Shown here: positions 34,170 through 43,687 of the stretch, in pieces
How positions within the stretch are numbered: position 1 is the stretch's first letter
How the letters are laid out: each line of letters opens with the position of its first letter
NCBI RefSeq assembly: GCF_003383615.1
Contig: NZ_QNUL01000007.1
Span: forward strand, 124,001-188,000
Direction of reading: 5' to 3'
DNA: 64,000 nucleotides
Source of the DNA: Dyadobacter luteus
Lineage (GTDB): Bacteria; Bacteroidota; Bacteroidia; Cytophagales; Spirosomataceae
The notes under the pieces: model-generated
What the model was told of the DNA's origin: nothing
The model's input: only the letters and a program-made list of their open reading frames with translations
The model's database searches: none
Translations under genes and position numbers: made by a program

Positions 34170-35378
34170 ATGCAAATTGTTATTATCGGCGGAGGCGCAT
34201 CCGGATTTATGGCAGCAATTACTGCTGCTGAGACTTTTCCTGGTTCAGGTATACAAATTCTGGAAAAAAACAGAACGGTACTTAATAAGGTACGTATATC
34301 CGGTGGTGGCCGCTGCAATGTAACACACCGTCCTTCCGATCTCAGGTTCTATATCAAAAATTACCCGAGAGGAGAAAAATTGTTGCGTAAACTTTTATCA
34401 CAGTTCAGCGCACAGGATACTGTCGATTGGTTTGAAAGTCGTGGCGTAAATCTCAAGACGGAAGAAGATGGCAGGATGTTTCCCACTACTGATTCATCTC
34501 ATACGATCATCGAATGCTTAACAAGAACTGCAAGAGAACTTGGTATTGCTATCAGGACATCGGCAGGTGTGACATCATTTACGCAAGATGAGTCCGGCTT
34601 CGCCCTAACTATGGATGACAACAGTATAGTTCATTGTGACCGATTGCTGATTGCGACAGGAGGTTTTCCCAAACGTTCGGGATTCGACTGGATCGAACAA
34701 CATGAAATTATTGCTCCGAATCCTTCTCTTTTCACATTTAATACACCAGATAACTATTTGCTTCCCTTAGCGGGAGTATCTGTTCAGGATGCGCTTGTGA
34801 AAATTTCAGGTACCAAACATGAATGGCGCGGGCCACTATTGATTACGCACTGGGGATTCAGCGGGCCGGCTATTCTCAAACTATCGGCCTGGGGCGCAAG
34901 AGACCTGGCAGATAAGAACTATGAATTTACATGCCGTATTAACTGGATTCCGGAAATGAATGAGCAGCAGTTACGTGAATTTCTGGTTGCTGAGAAAAGC
35001 AAGACTCCGAAACAACAGATCAGTAGTCACGCCAAATTTGGTTTATCCTCACGTTTATGGAAAACTTTTACAGAACAGGCTGAAATTCCTGACAATCTGA
35101 TCTGGTCGGAAGCGCCGCATAAATTACTGAATCGCCTCGTTGACATGCTGACAAACAGTCAATTTGAAGTAAAAGGAAAAACTACTTTCAAAGAAGAGTT
35201 TGTCACCTGCGGTGGCGTGGCCCTCTCTGAACTCAATGCTGAAACACTGGAAAGTAAAAAAATACCAGGCTTGTTTTTTTCAGGTGAAGTAATCGATGTG
35301 GATGGCATAACCGGAGGCTTCAATTTTCAGAATGCATGGGCATCCGGTTATGTGGTCGGGAAATCTATCGGGAAGTAA
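34170..35378 (+). CDS. HI0933/BaiN-family FAD-dependent oxidoreductase
   Basis: 402 residues. The N-terminal FAD Rossmann motif (IIGGGASGFMAAITAAE), the segment RISGGGRCNVTH and the C-terminal EVIDVDGITGGFNFQNAWASGYVVG are diagnostic of the HI0933/YhiN flavoprotein family. Members are aminoacetone- or steroid-related reductases in a few cases, but most are uncharacterised. The length is normal. It converges on uvrC with a gap of three bases. Confidence 0.88.
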   Translation: MQIVIIGGGASGFMAAITAAETFPGSGIQILEKNRTVLNKVRISGGGRCNVTHRPSDLRFYIKNYPRGEKLLRKLLSQFSAQDTVDWFESRGVNLKTEEDGRMFPTTDSSHTIIECLTRTARELGIAIRTSAGVTSFTQDESGFALTMDDNSIVHCDRLLIATGGFPKRSGFDWIEQHEIIAPNPSLFTFNTPDNYLLPLAGVSVQDALVKISGTKHEWRGPLLITHWGFSGPAILKLSAWGARDLADKNYEFTCRINWIPEMNEQQLREFLVAEKSKTPKQQISSHAKFGLSSRLWKTFTEQAEIPDNLIWSEAPHKLLNRLVDMLTNSQFEVKGKTTFKEEFVTCGGVALSELNAETLESKKIPGLFFSGEVIDVDGITGGFNFQNAWASGYVVGKSIGK

Positions 35379-35381
35379 TAG

Positions 35382-37190
35382 TTACTGTGCCATGGCGTCG
35401 AAATAGGCACGAACCTTCCTGGCACGATCCAGTCCGATCAGGGGAGTTAATGTCTCCAGCGAGCTTTCCCGAATAGCTCTGACAGAACCAAAGTGTTTTA
35501 ATAGCTTCGTGGCAGTCACTTTACCTACGCCATCAACCCCTTCAAGCTCACTCACCAGGCTTCCCTTGCTTCGTTTGTCGCGGTGGAAAGTGATAGCAAA
35601 CCGGTGCGCCTCATCCCGGATCTGTTGAATCAATTTCAGAGATTCGGATTTTTTATCGATATACAAAGGCAGAGAATCCTCAGGGAAATAAATCTCCTCC
35701 AGTCTTTTGGCAATACCAATAATAGGAACCTGTCCATAAATCCCAAGACCTTTCAATGCATCACAGGCTGCGCTAAGCTGCCCTTTCCCCCCATCTATAA
35801 CGATCAGATCCGGCAATGGCTGGTCTTCAGCGATTAAACGTAAATACCTCCTCCCAACTACCTCATTCATCGAAGCAAAGTCATTAGGCCCTACTACAGT
35901 TTTAATATTGAAATGGCGGTAATCTTTCTTTGAAGGTTTTCCTTCTTTGAAACACACCATGGCCGACACCGGATTTGTTCCCTGAATGTTGGAGTTATCA
36001 AAACACTCAATATGTCGGGGAAGTGTTTTTAGCTGTAAATCCGTTTTAAGTCTGATCAGCACCCTGTCCTTTTTAGAAGTTGTGGCAGAAGCCTCCACTT
36101 CACGACGCTCCGCCTTCTCTCTCCGGAAATACATCACGTTTTTCATGGACATATCCAGCAATTTCTTTTTATCGCCAATCTGAGGGACATTCACCTCTAA
36201 TTTCATTTCAAGATCCGGCCGGATATTACAGAGCATTTCCCTGGCTTCGCTGCCATACTTTTCGCGCATCTCAACGATCATCATAGCCAGAATTTCTGTA
36301 TCACTTTCGTCCAGCTTCTTTTTGAGCTCTATGGTCTGTGTTGCTACCATATAGCCCTGCTTGATCTTCATGAAATTCAGATACGCCGCCTCTTCATCCG
36401 ATACGATGGTGAGCACATCAATATTCCCGATCTTGGGATTGATCACTGTTGCTTTACTTTGAAAAACAGAAAGATGCTCTATCTTGGTTTTCCAGGCATG
36501 CGCTTGTTCAAAAGCCATCTGTTCAGCGGCAGCTAACATCTTTTCTTTAAAATATTGTTGTGGCAAAGCCAGATTCCCTTTCAGTATCTGATGAATCTGT
36601 TCAATTTCCACATCATAATCCTCTTCTCCCTGCAAACCTTCACACGGACCTTTACAATTACCAATATGATATTCCAGGCAAACCTTGAATTTCCCCGCTT
36701 CCACGTTACTTTTAGTCAACGGCAACTGGCATGAACGAATCGTATACAGCGCCTTAAACATATCCAGCAAAGCATGCATGGAACGTAATTGGGCGAAAGG
36801 ACCGTAGTAGGTACCTTTTTTCCTGTCCAGATTTCTAGTTACAAATACGCGGGGGAATCGTTCATGAGTAATACAAATGAACGGGTAAGTCTTATCGTCT
36901 TTTAAAAGAATGTTGAACTTAGGCTGAAGCTGTTTAATTAACTGATTTTCCAGTAACAAAGCGTCCCATTCACTGTTAACGATGGTATATTCTATCCTTC
37001 TGATCTGACTAACCAGCCTTTTTGTCTTACGGTCGTGCTGACTGGATTTGAGGAAATAGCTGGAGACACGGTTGCGCAGGCTTTTTGCTTTACCTACATA
37101 TATAATCTCTCCGGTTTCATCGAAATATCGATAAACACCAGGATCAAAGGGGATTTTTGAGAGTTCTTCCTTGTAATTAAATTCAGGCAT
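35382..37190 (-). CDS. uvrC: Excinuclease ABC subunit C
   Basis: 602 residues, full length. The N-terminal GIY-YIG nuclease (about 14-95, GVYRYFDETGEIIYVGKAKS) makes the 3' incision. The UvrB-binding UVR region follows at about 210-240. The RNase-H-like 5' nuclease half has ECFDNSNIQGTNPVSAMV and LIVIDGGKGQL, and the end carries tandem helix-hairpin-helix motifs (LEGVDGVGKVTATKLLKHFG). It acts with UvrA and UvrB in nucleotide excision repair. It ends three bases from the convergent flavoprotein gene; the glycerate kinase gene lies upstream. Confidence 0.96.
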   Translation of the reverse strand: MPEFNYKEELSKIPFDPGVYRYFDETGEIIYVGKAKSLRNRVSSYFLKSSQHDRKTKRLVSQIRRIEYTIVNSEWDALLLENQLIKQLQPKFNILLKDDKTYPFICITHERFPRVFVTRNLDRKKGTYYGPFAQLRSMHALLDMFKALYTIRSCQLPLTKSNVEAGKFKVCLEYHIGNCKGPCEGLQGEEDYDVEIEQIHQILKGNLALPQQYFKEKMLAAAEQMAFEQAHAWKTKIEHLSVFQSKATVINPKIGNIDVLTIVSDEEAAYLNFMKIKQGYMVATQTIELKKKLDESDTEILAMMIVEMREKYGSEAREMLCNIRPDLEMKLEVNVPQIGDKKKLLDMSMKNVMYFRREKAERREVEASATTSKKDRVLIRLKTDLQLKTLPRHIECFDNSNIQGTNPVSAMVCFKEGKPSKKDYRHFNIKTVVGPNDFASMNEVVGRRYLRLIAEDQPLPDLIVIDGGKGQLSAACDALKGLGIYGQVPIIGIAKRLEEIYFPEDSLPLYIDKKSESLKLIQQIRDEAHRFAITFHRDKRSKGSLVSELEGVDGVGKVTATKLLKHFGSVRAIRESSLETLTPLIGLDRARKVRAYFDAMAQ

Positions 37191-37231
37191 TCTGAGAATT
37201 CGTGTCTGTTAAACCGGAAAAAATCCAGGCG

Positions 37232-38362
37232 TTATTTCCGAAAAAACAACCGTACCAGATTAAAAGTTGCCTCTTCAACCAACTGACCTGCCTGAGAAAG
37301 CGCAGCATCCAGATCCATAGGAGCATTCAGAATAGAAGTTGCATAGGTAACCCCGGCATCTCTGGTTTCCTGAGCTGAAATTTGTAAAGATCCGCACACT
37401 ACGGCCAAGGGCACATTGTATTCACCACATATATCTGCAAGCCCCTTCACCACTTTTCCTTTCAATGTCTGCTGATCCACCTTGCCTTCACCAGTAATGA
37501 CCAAATCCGACTTTTCAATAACCGAAGCAATATCAGCCTGCTCCATCACAATACCGACACCATTTTTAAGTGTTGCATTTAAAAACCACAGACAGCCGGC
37601 ACCAAGCCCTCCGGCAGCTCCTGCGCCTGGTACCTGACTTACATCCTGATGAAACTGATTGGTTGCAACTTCTGAAAAATGCCTGAGTCCATTATCAAGA
37701 AAAGCCACCATTTCTTGATCTGCTCCTTTCTGCGGACCATAAACATATGCTGCACCATTTTCACCGTAAAGCGGGTTAGTGACGTCACAGGCTACAATGA
37801 CACTAACCGAATGCAGTTCGGGAATCACCTTTTCAGAATCAATCCGGTCAACAAGATGCAGGTTACCACCGACAGGTGAAAGTTCGTTTCCTTCTTTATC
37901 CAAAAAAACATAACCCAATGCGGCGGCCATGCCCATACCACAGTCCGTTGTAGCACTACCACCAATCCCCAGAATAATCTTTGAAACTCCACCTTCCACT
38001 GCCAGCCTGACAAGTTGTCCTGTCCCAAATGTGCTGGTTTGCGTCGGGTTATGCTCTGAAGGATCAAGCAAATTCAGACCCGAAGCAGCGGCCATTTCAA
38101 TATAGGCCGTATTTCCGTCCGAAGATATTCCGTAAAATGCATCAATAGGTCGCCCCAGCGGATCCTGAACATGCGCTTTCACCTGTTGCCCACCAGCCAA
38201 TCTTGTTAAAATTTGCATGGTACCCTCTCCGCCATCCGCCAGCTCCATGGCTATGACTTCAGCTTCAGGATAAGCCAGCATAATACCGGCTTCCATAGCT
38301 TTGCATACTTCGCCGGCTTCCAGCGATCCCCGGAATTTATCAGGAGCAACAAGTATCCGCAT
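37232..38362 (-). CDS. Glycerate kinase (GarK/GlxK type)
   Basis: 376 residues. The family start MRILVAPDKFRGSLEAGEVC and the motifs ELADGGEGTMQILTRLAGG, GIGGSATTDCGMGMAAALG and LVITGEGKVDQQTLKGK identify type II glycerate kinase. It phosphorylates D-glycerate to 2-phosphoglycerate (or the 3-isomer) and feeds glycolysis. It lies 12 bases downstream of the class A penicillin-binding protein gene and may share its transcript; the combination looks accidental rather than functional. Confidence 0.93.
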   Translation of the reverse strand: MRILVAPDKFRGSLEAGEVCKAMEAGIMLAYPEAEVIAMELADGGEGTMQILTRLAGGQQVKAHVQDPLGRPIDAFYGISSDGNTAYIEMAAASGLNLLDPSEHNPTQTSTFGTGQLVRLAVEGGVSKIILGIGGSATTDCGMGMAAALGYVFLDKEGNELSPVGGNLHLVDRIDSEKVIPELHSVSVIVACDVTNPLYGENGAAYVYGPQKGADQEMVAFLDNGLRHFSEVATNQFHQDVSQVPGAGAAGGLGAGCLWFLNATLKNGVGIVMEQADIASVIEKSDLVITGEGKVDQQTLKGKVVKGLADICGEYNVPLAVVCGSLQISAQETRDAGVTYATSILNAPMDLDAALSQAGQLVEEATFNLVRLFFRK

Positions 38363-38374
38363 TTTCTTTATGAA

Positions 38375-40672
38375 TTAGAACAACACACCTTCATCTTCTG
38401 ATCTTGAAGGCGGAATGTAGGTATCAGTGCTATCCGTTGAAGAAACACCACAATCTCTGACATAGTTATCAGGTTTGTTAAAAGGGCCTTTGCGGTACTC
38501 TGTCAGGGTCGCATCATTATATACCTTTTGCATAAATAGTCCCCATGCGGGCATGGCCATTCTACCACCCTGACCGAGTGCAATGGTACGGAAGTGAATA
38601 CTTCTATCCTCTCCTCCTACCCAGATTCCCGATACCAGATGCTGAGTCATACCCATGAACCATCCATCAGAATAATTCGAAGTTGTTCCGGTTTTTGCAG
38701 CAATCTCATTTCCTTCTGTCACACCATACTGACGCAGACGACCTGCAGTTCCTCCCGGATCTTCCACAGCACCACGCATCAGATACAACATATTATATGC
38801 CATATTCTCACTCAGCTCCTGATTTTGTTTCTGATAGAACTGTTGCAGGATGTTACCATGTCTGTCTTCAATACGAAGAATTGTCATAGGCTCTGTACGA
38901 TGCCCGCCGTTCGCAAATGAGCAATAAGCCCCAACCATTTCATAAACGGATACATCACTGATACCCAAACAAAGCGCCGGCTTGGGATCTAGCGGACTTG
39001 TGATACCCAATTTGTGAGCATACTCAACGACAGTCTGCGGTCTTACCATTTTCATGATGTGCGCACTGACAGTATTAATAGATTTCCCCAAAGCCTGTCG
39101 CAAGGACAAAGAGCGATAAGAATATTTATTGTCTGAATTTTTAGGAGACCAACCGCCCGGAACGCCATCAGCAGGACCGAAATACACCGGAGCATCCGTT
39201 ACATGGTCACAAGGCGTAAGGAAACTTTTATCCAATCCTGATACATAGACAAACGGTTTAAATGTAGAACCAGGCTGACGTTTACCCTGCTTCACGTGAT
39301 CATATTTCAGGTGTTTAAAATTGATACCACCCACCCAGGCTTTGATGTGTCCGTTTCGCGGATCCATCGACATCATACCCACTCGCAGGAAACGTTTGTA
39401 ATACTTAATAGAGTCAATAGGACTCATAGTAATTTCTTTTTCTCCGTCCCACGAGAATACCTTCATTTTGTAAGGTGTCCTCATCACCTGCCACGCTTTC
39501 TCTTCACCCAAATCACGTTTCAGCGCAATGAAATGCGGAGACATCCTCACCGCACGGTCTATGAAGCCAGGAATTTCTTTTCCATTTGCATCTATCCATG
39601 GATTACGCCCCTTCCAGTGTTCATCAAAAAGTTTCTGCTGTTGCTTCATATGTTCCTGCACAGCTTGCTCCTGATAGCGCTGCATGCGGGAATCAATAGT
39701 GGTATAGATCTTTAATCCACTTGTATACAAATCCAGATCCGTATCGTGTTCCTCATTATAAAGCTTCACCCAGCTTTTCAGATAATTACGCATCGACTCT
39801 CTGAAATAGGGAGCTAATCCTGTATTATGGCTGTCTACAGTGAAATCCAGATTGAGTGGCTGTTCCTTGTAAACCTCAAACTTTTCCGGAGACAAATAAT
39901 CATATTTCATCATCTGCGCCATCACCGTATTCCTTCTATTGATGGTATTAGTCGGGAAACGAAGGGGGTTATATAAGGTAGGATTTTGAAGCATCCCAAC
40001 CAGTACAGCTGATTCAGGCACATTCAAATCCCAGGCTTCCTTATTGAAATAAGTTTTCGCAGCTACTTTAATACCGTAAGTATTGTTCCCGAAAGAGACG
40101 GTATTCAGATACATTTTAAGAATTTCCTGTTTGGTGTACTTCCTTTCCAGGATAACTGAAAGAATCCATTCTTTTGTTTTTGAAATAACAGTCCTGACCA
40201 ACGGAATATAGCCCAACGCACCGCGGTACTTTTCTGAACGTGTCTGAAAAAGGTTTTTAGCCACCTGCTGTGTAAGTGTACTACCTCCACCCGAGCTCGA
40301 ATTTCCTGATACAACCCCCTTTACTACCCTCAGCAAACTACGCGGGTCAATTCCCGAGTGGTTTACAAAACGGGCGTCCTCAGTAGCAATAAGCGCTTCC
40401 AGTAAATTTGGAGAGATCTGTCCAATTTCAATAGGAGTTCTATTTTCAAAGAAATATTTACCCAACGATTTTCCATCTTCTGAAATCAGCTCGGATGCAA
40501 GCTCACTCTTTGGGTTTTCTAATGTCTTCAGATCAGGCATTCCTCCGAACAACCAGAAGAAGTTAAAACTTACAGCAACAATATAAAAAATGATCAGTCC
40601 CAGTCCGAGTCCTACAAATCTCCAAAGGCGGATGATGCTACGACGGTATTTTCCTGGTTGTAATTCAATCAT
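38375..40672 (-). CDS. Class A penicillin-binding protein (PBP1A-like transglycosylase/transpeptidase)
   Basis: 765 residues from the ATG at 40672; an upstream TTG (40699) would overlap the promoter. One N-terminal transmembrane helix (about 20-42) anchors it in the inner membrane. The glycosyltransferase family 51 domain has EDARFVNHSGIDPRS and GGGSTLTQQVAKNLF. The transpeptidase has the SxxK motif in GSTFKP, SxN in KSINTVSA and KTG in AAKTGTTSNYSDGW. It polymerises and cross-links peptidoglycan. A TATCTTTG element 25 bases upstream probably drives it. The mltG gene, which cuts nascent glycan, lies elsewhere in the window. Confidence 0.95.
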   Translation of the reverse strand: MIELQPGKYRRSIIRLWRFVGLGLGLIIFYIVAVSFNFFWLFGGMPDLKTLENPKSELASELISEDGKSLGKYFFENRTPIEIGQISPNLLEALIATEDARFVNHSGIDPRSLLRVVKGVVSGNSSSGGGSTLTQQVAKNLFQTRSEKYRGALGYIPLVRTVISKTKEWILSVILERKYTKQEILKMYLNTVSFGNNTYGIKVAAKTYFNKEAWDLNVPESAVLVGMLQNPTLYNPLRFPTNTINRRNTVMAQMMKYDYLSPEKFEVYKEQPLNLDFTVDSHNTGLAPYFRESMRNYLKSWVKLYNEEHDTDLDLYTSGLKIYTTIDSRMQRYQEQAVQEHMKQQQKLFDEHWKGRNPWIDANGKEIPGFIDRAVRMSPHFIALKRDLGEEKAWQVMRTPYKMKVFSWDGEKEITMSPIDSIKYYKRFLRVGMMSMDPRNGHIKAWVGGINFKHLKYDHVKQGKRQPGSTFKPFVYVSGLDKSFLTPCDHVTDAPVYFGPADGVPGGWSPKNSDNKYSYRSLSLRQALGKSINTVSAHIMKMVRPQTVVEYAHKLGITSPLDPKPALCLGISDVSVYEMVGAYCSFANGGHRTEPMTILRIEDRHGNILQQFYQKQNQELSENMAYNMLYLMRGAVEDPGGTAGRLRQYGVTEGNEIAAKTGTTSNYSDGWFMGMTQHLVSGIWVGGEDRSIHFRTIALGQGGRMAMPAWGLFMQKVYNDATLTEYRKGPFNKPDNYVRDCGVSSTDSTDTYIPPSRSEDEGVLF

Positions 40673-40696
40673 GTGACGGGGTATTATGAATAAAGA

Positions 40697-40704
40697 CAAA
40701 GATA
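40697..40704 (-). promoter_or_regulatory. -7 promoter element for the PBP1A gene (TATCTTTG)
   Basis: An exact TAnnTTTG match on the minus strand in the 44-base gap after sprE and 25 bases before the PBP start. The -33 position does not show a TTG. Confidence 0.5.
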
Positions 40705-40716
40705 TAAAAACAGAAA

Positions 40717-42909
40717 CTATCTCCTTCCGGCAGATATTGAGCCCAGTTCCTGCATTTCTTTCAAGCGGGGCAGGTAGACGCTCGAAGGATATAAACTAAT
40801 AAACTCAGTAATAGATTGTGCGTAAGCTTCCTTTCCCCGCACTTTTCCAATCAGAAATACGCGCAGCAGAGCAAATTTGTCTTCCAGTGAGCTACCTTTA
40901 TAGGAAGGCATATTATTTTCTATGCTATTCAGAGCCTTGTCATAGTCTCCGCTGCTGTACATTTTGTACATATCCTCATATTCCCTAACCTGGCCTCCTG
41001 CTGCAAGTTCGCCTTCTTTGGCCGGAGCTTTGCTAATAAGTCGCGCATACGTTGAGTTCGGAAATTCGGCAAGCAATCTGTCCTTCCACTTAGGCTTCTC
41101 AGGATTTTCTTCTGGGAGACTCAAATACATCAGATAATATACTTCATCCTTATAACCTGTTTTAGGGTAGTCATTCAGCACCCGTGTGAATGTGGTAACG
41201 GCACGTTCATCTTCACGCAAGTCGAAACGGTACACCTTGCCCAGTTTATAAAGCGATTCTTCTTTTACTTTATGAGAAGCCGCAAGTGTTTCCGGAGTTA
41301 GCGGAACATGGCTTTTCAATTCCTTATGCTGTGCGAGCCAGGCATCGCTCCCTTTCTTCATTTCCCTATTTTCTTCCACTGCAGCGGAATCAACAGATGC
41401 AGCAGCAACCATGTTAGCAGCGGAGCTCATCTGTTTGCTACTTCTTCTCCAGTTATCCTCCAATACCCTGTTACCCCATATTCTCCGAAACTCAATCTTT
41501 CCCTGATTAATCATGGCAGGGTCATACAATTCCCATCTTCTCTGACTCAGATCCAAAACCGGTCCGTTGCCAGGTTGGCCATTGGTATTGGCAGCCGCAG
41601 CAGCTTTCATTTTTTTCTCCTCTTCTACCCTTTTCTTCTCATTTGCTGCTATAATATCATCAATCTTATTGTCCAGAGCTGCCGGATTCATAGCTGCCAG
41701 TTTCTGCAAGCTGTCCTCCCTACTTACAATCGTAAACTCGTTCACGAAGTTGTCCAGAGCGCGTTTTCTTTCCGCCACCAATTTATATTCAGGAGCTTCT
41801 CTCGGTAAAATTGAGAGGGCGCTATCGTAATACATTTTAGATAAATCGAACTTCTCCAGTGACTCATAATTGATACGGGCCAACTGCAGGAATGTATAGG
41901 CTTTCTGTGTTTTATTTGAGCCTGCGTTGGCAGCTGCTGATTTTTGAAGATACTCTACCGCCTGCGGCAAGTTGTTCTTGTGCTCTGCAAGAAGCCCCAT
42001 CGTGAAGTACAATCTGTCCAACAGATCCAAATTCTTTCTGTCATTGAGCATCTTTTCAAATCCTACGGAAGAAAGGTCCACCTTCGGATCCAGAATTACC
42101 TTGTTCTGAAGAGAATTCATGGAAGCATAAAATCCCAGATCGTAGTCAGGTTTATTCTTCGATACTGCTTTATAATGTTTGTTGGCTAGTGCATACTGAC
42201 CCAACTTGTCGTACATCTGCGCGGCAGCAAAATGCAAACGAGCTGTTTCAATGGACTTTTTCAAAAGAGGGAAAGTTTCTTCCAGAATAGCCACTGATGT
42301 CAGATACTCCTCATTTTGCTGGTGCAGATATGCCTTAGTAAGATAGAAATCCCGGGTGGTGCTCTTCGATAATGGTTGCTGACTCAGGTATTCAGCTACA
42401 CCTAATGCATTCGAAAAATCCTTTCTTGAAATATAAGCTTTCATTAACACCACCATGGCGTCGTTCTTGTCCTTCTCGTCTTTACCATTGGCATATACAT
42501 AACGCAATGCTTCCAGACCATCGGCCCATTGTCCCAGATACAACCTTGCCTTTCCAAGAATGATATAGCTGTTGTCCACCCACTTACTATTCTGGTGTTT
42601 TTCTGCAACTATAGATGTTTTCTTTATAGCATTCTCCAACTGAGGCTTTGCCGGAAGAGCAAGTATAGAATCAAGAGGTATGAGGATAGGCAGTATTTGA
42701 TTGTAATTTTCTTTATATGCTTTTTTAATAGCGAATTCAGCCTCTTTCAAGTCCTGATCTGCCATGAAATAAGCATTGTATCTGGCAGAAAAATTGTGAG
42801 CACCCACAGCTGCAGGCCTGGTGCTGTACTGCGAACATGCCGCAATTACATACACGAACAGAAGGCAACAGATGAATTTGCTCGAACCAGATATTAATTT
42901 TCTTATCAC
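40717..42909 (-). CDS. sprE: SprE/PorW-type T9SS-associated TPR lipoprotein
   Basis: 730 residues, start GTG at 42909. The N-terminus (MIRKLISGSSKFICCLLFVY then VIAACSQ) is a lipoprotein signal with lipobox IAAC. Multiple TPR units run to about 400, followed by an Ala/Lys-rich charged linker (KKRVEEEKKMKAAAAANT) and a C-terminal helical-repeat region. The pattern YNAYFMADQDLKEAE and YDPAMINQGKIEFRRIWGNR matches SprE/PorW, needed for gliding motility and type IX secretion in Bacteroidota, where it bridges motor and outer-membrane parts. The porX regulator is also in the window. It diverges from the ATP synthase operon. Confidence 0.9.
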   Translation of the reverse strand: MIRKLISGSSKFICCLLFVYVIAACSQYSTRPAAVGAHNFSARYNAYFMADQDLKEAEFAIKKAYKENYNQILPILIPLDSILALPAKPQLENAIKKTSIVAEKHQNSKWVDNSYIILGKARLYLGQWADGLEALRYVYANGKDEKDKNDAMVVLMKAYISRKDFSNALGVAEYLSQQPLSKSTTRDFYLTKAYLHQQNEEYLTSVAILEETFPLLKKSIETARLHFAAAQMYDKLGQYALANKHYKAVSKNKPDYDLGFYASMNSLQNKVILDPKVDLSSVGFEKMLNDRKNLDLLDRLYFTMGLLAEHKNNLPQAVEYLQKSAAANAGSNKTQKAYTFLQLARINYESLEKFDLSKMYYDSALSILPREAPEYKLVAERKRALDNFVNEFTIVSREDSLQKLAAMNPAALDNKIDDIIAANEKKRVEEEKKMKAAAAANTNGQPGNGPVLDLSQRRWELYDPAMINQGKIEFRRIWGNRVLEDNWRRSSKQMSSAANMVAAASVDSAAVEENREMKKGSDAWLAQHKELKSHVPLTPETLAASHKVKEESLYKLGKVYRFDLREDERAVTTFTRVLNDYPKTGYKDEVYYLMYLSLPEENPEKPKWKDRLLAEFPNSTYARLISKAPAKEGELAAGGQVREYEDMYKMYSSGDYDKALNSIENNMPSYKGSSLEDKFALLRVFLIGKVRGKEAYAQSITEFISLYPSSVYLPRLKEMQELGSISAGRR

Positions 42910-42947
42910 AAACAGTTATTTTAAGGGGTGATTTGATGGGTTTTGCG

Positions 42948-42955
42948 CAAAAGTA
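42948..42955 (-). promoter_or_regulatory. -7 promoter element for sprE (TACTTTTG)
   Basis: An exact TAnnTTTG match on the minus strand, 38 bases before the sprE start. A TTG lies 15 bases further upstream, a little short of usual spacing. Confidence 0.45.
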
Positions 42956-43042
42956 AAACGCTGTTTCGGACAATTACGTATCGAAGATAATGCCATTTAT
43001 AAAATTTGAATCAATTTTGCACTGAAAATCCCATGACGCAAT

Positions 43043-43288
43043 ATGGCTACTCCACAGAAAGAACCGCAAAATGAGTCCTCCGGTAAAAATGTTTCCAGCT
43101 TGGTAAGGTACTCAGGAATGGCCATGCAAATGCTGGGAACGATTCTCGTTTTCACCTACGCAGGCTACAAGCTGGACGAATGGCAGCAGAACAAAATACC
43201 TGTCTGGACACTCATTTTGTCACTGATATCGATCGCAGCGTCACTTTATTTATTAATCACCGGAATTTCGCGTACCGGCAAACAGTAA
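43043..43288 (+). CDS. AtpZ/AtpI-like small membrane protein
   Basis: 81 residues with two transmembrane helices (about 28-45 and 55-73) and the motif RYSGMAMQMLGTILVFTYAGYKLDEW, matching the AtpZ/AtpI-type protein at the head of F-ATPase operons. Such proteins help c-ring assembly or Mg/Ca handling. It is the first gene of the atp cluster and lies 133 bases from the divergent sprE gene. The next gene follows after 15 bases. Confidence 0.85.
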   Translation: MATPQKEPQNESSGKNVSSLVRYSGMAMQMLGTILVFTYAGYKLDEWQQNKIPVWTLILSLISIAASLYLLITGISRTGKQ

Positions 43289-43303
43289 CCTATTCTTTAA
43301 CTC

Positions 43304-43663
43304 ATGCTACGCAGCATCCTTGCTACACTGATATTAGGAATTGTACTATTCCTTGCTCCTTACATAGGACTTGATTCCTACCTGCATCCGTACATCTGGT
43401 ACATCCTTGCATTCTTTCTGGGCATATCTTTTTTGATTCACCGCCTGATGGAATTTGGCTTACAAAACAACAAAGAGAAATTTGTCAGTTTTTACATTTC
43501 AACCATCGTAGCCAAGCTGATTCTGAGCCTTATTTTTATTGGCATATTTTTATACAAAGGGCTAAGTGATTCATTTCTATTTGTTATCAACTTTTTTGCA
43601 CTCTATTTATTTTATACATGCTTTGAAATATATGGTTTGTATCGTAACTTGCGCCGCGATTGA
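43304..43663 (+). CDS. AtpI-like ATP synthase assembly protein
   Basis: 119 residues with four transmembrane helices and a polar connecting loop (GLQNNKEKFVSFYISTIVAK). Its position between the AtpZ-like gene and atpB, its size and its topology fit the ATP synthase protein I family; sequence conservation in this family is weak. It probably assists insertion of the c-ring. It lies 24 bases before atpB. Confidence 0.72.
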   Translation: MLRSILATLILGIVLFLAPYIGLDSYLHPYIWYILAFFLGISFLIHRLMEFGLQNNKEKFVSFYISTIVAKLILSLIFIGIFLYKGLSDSFLFVINFFALYLFYTCFEIYGLYRNLRRD

Positions 43664-43687
43664 CAAAGCATAGTATTTCAAGCATTT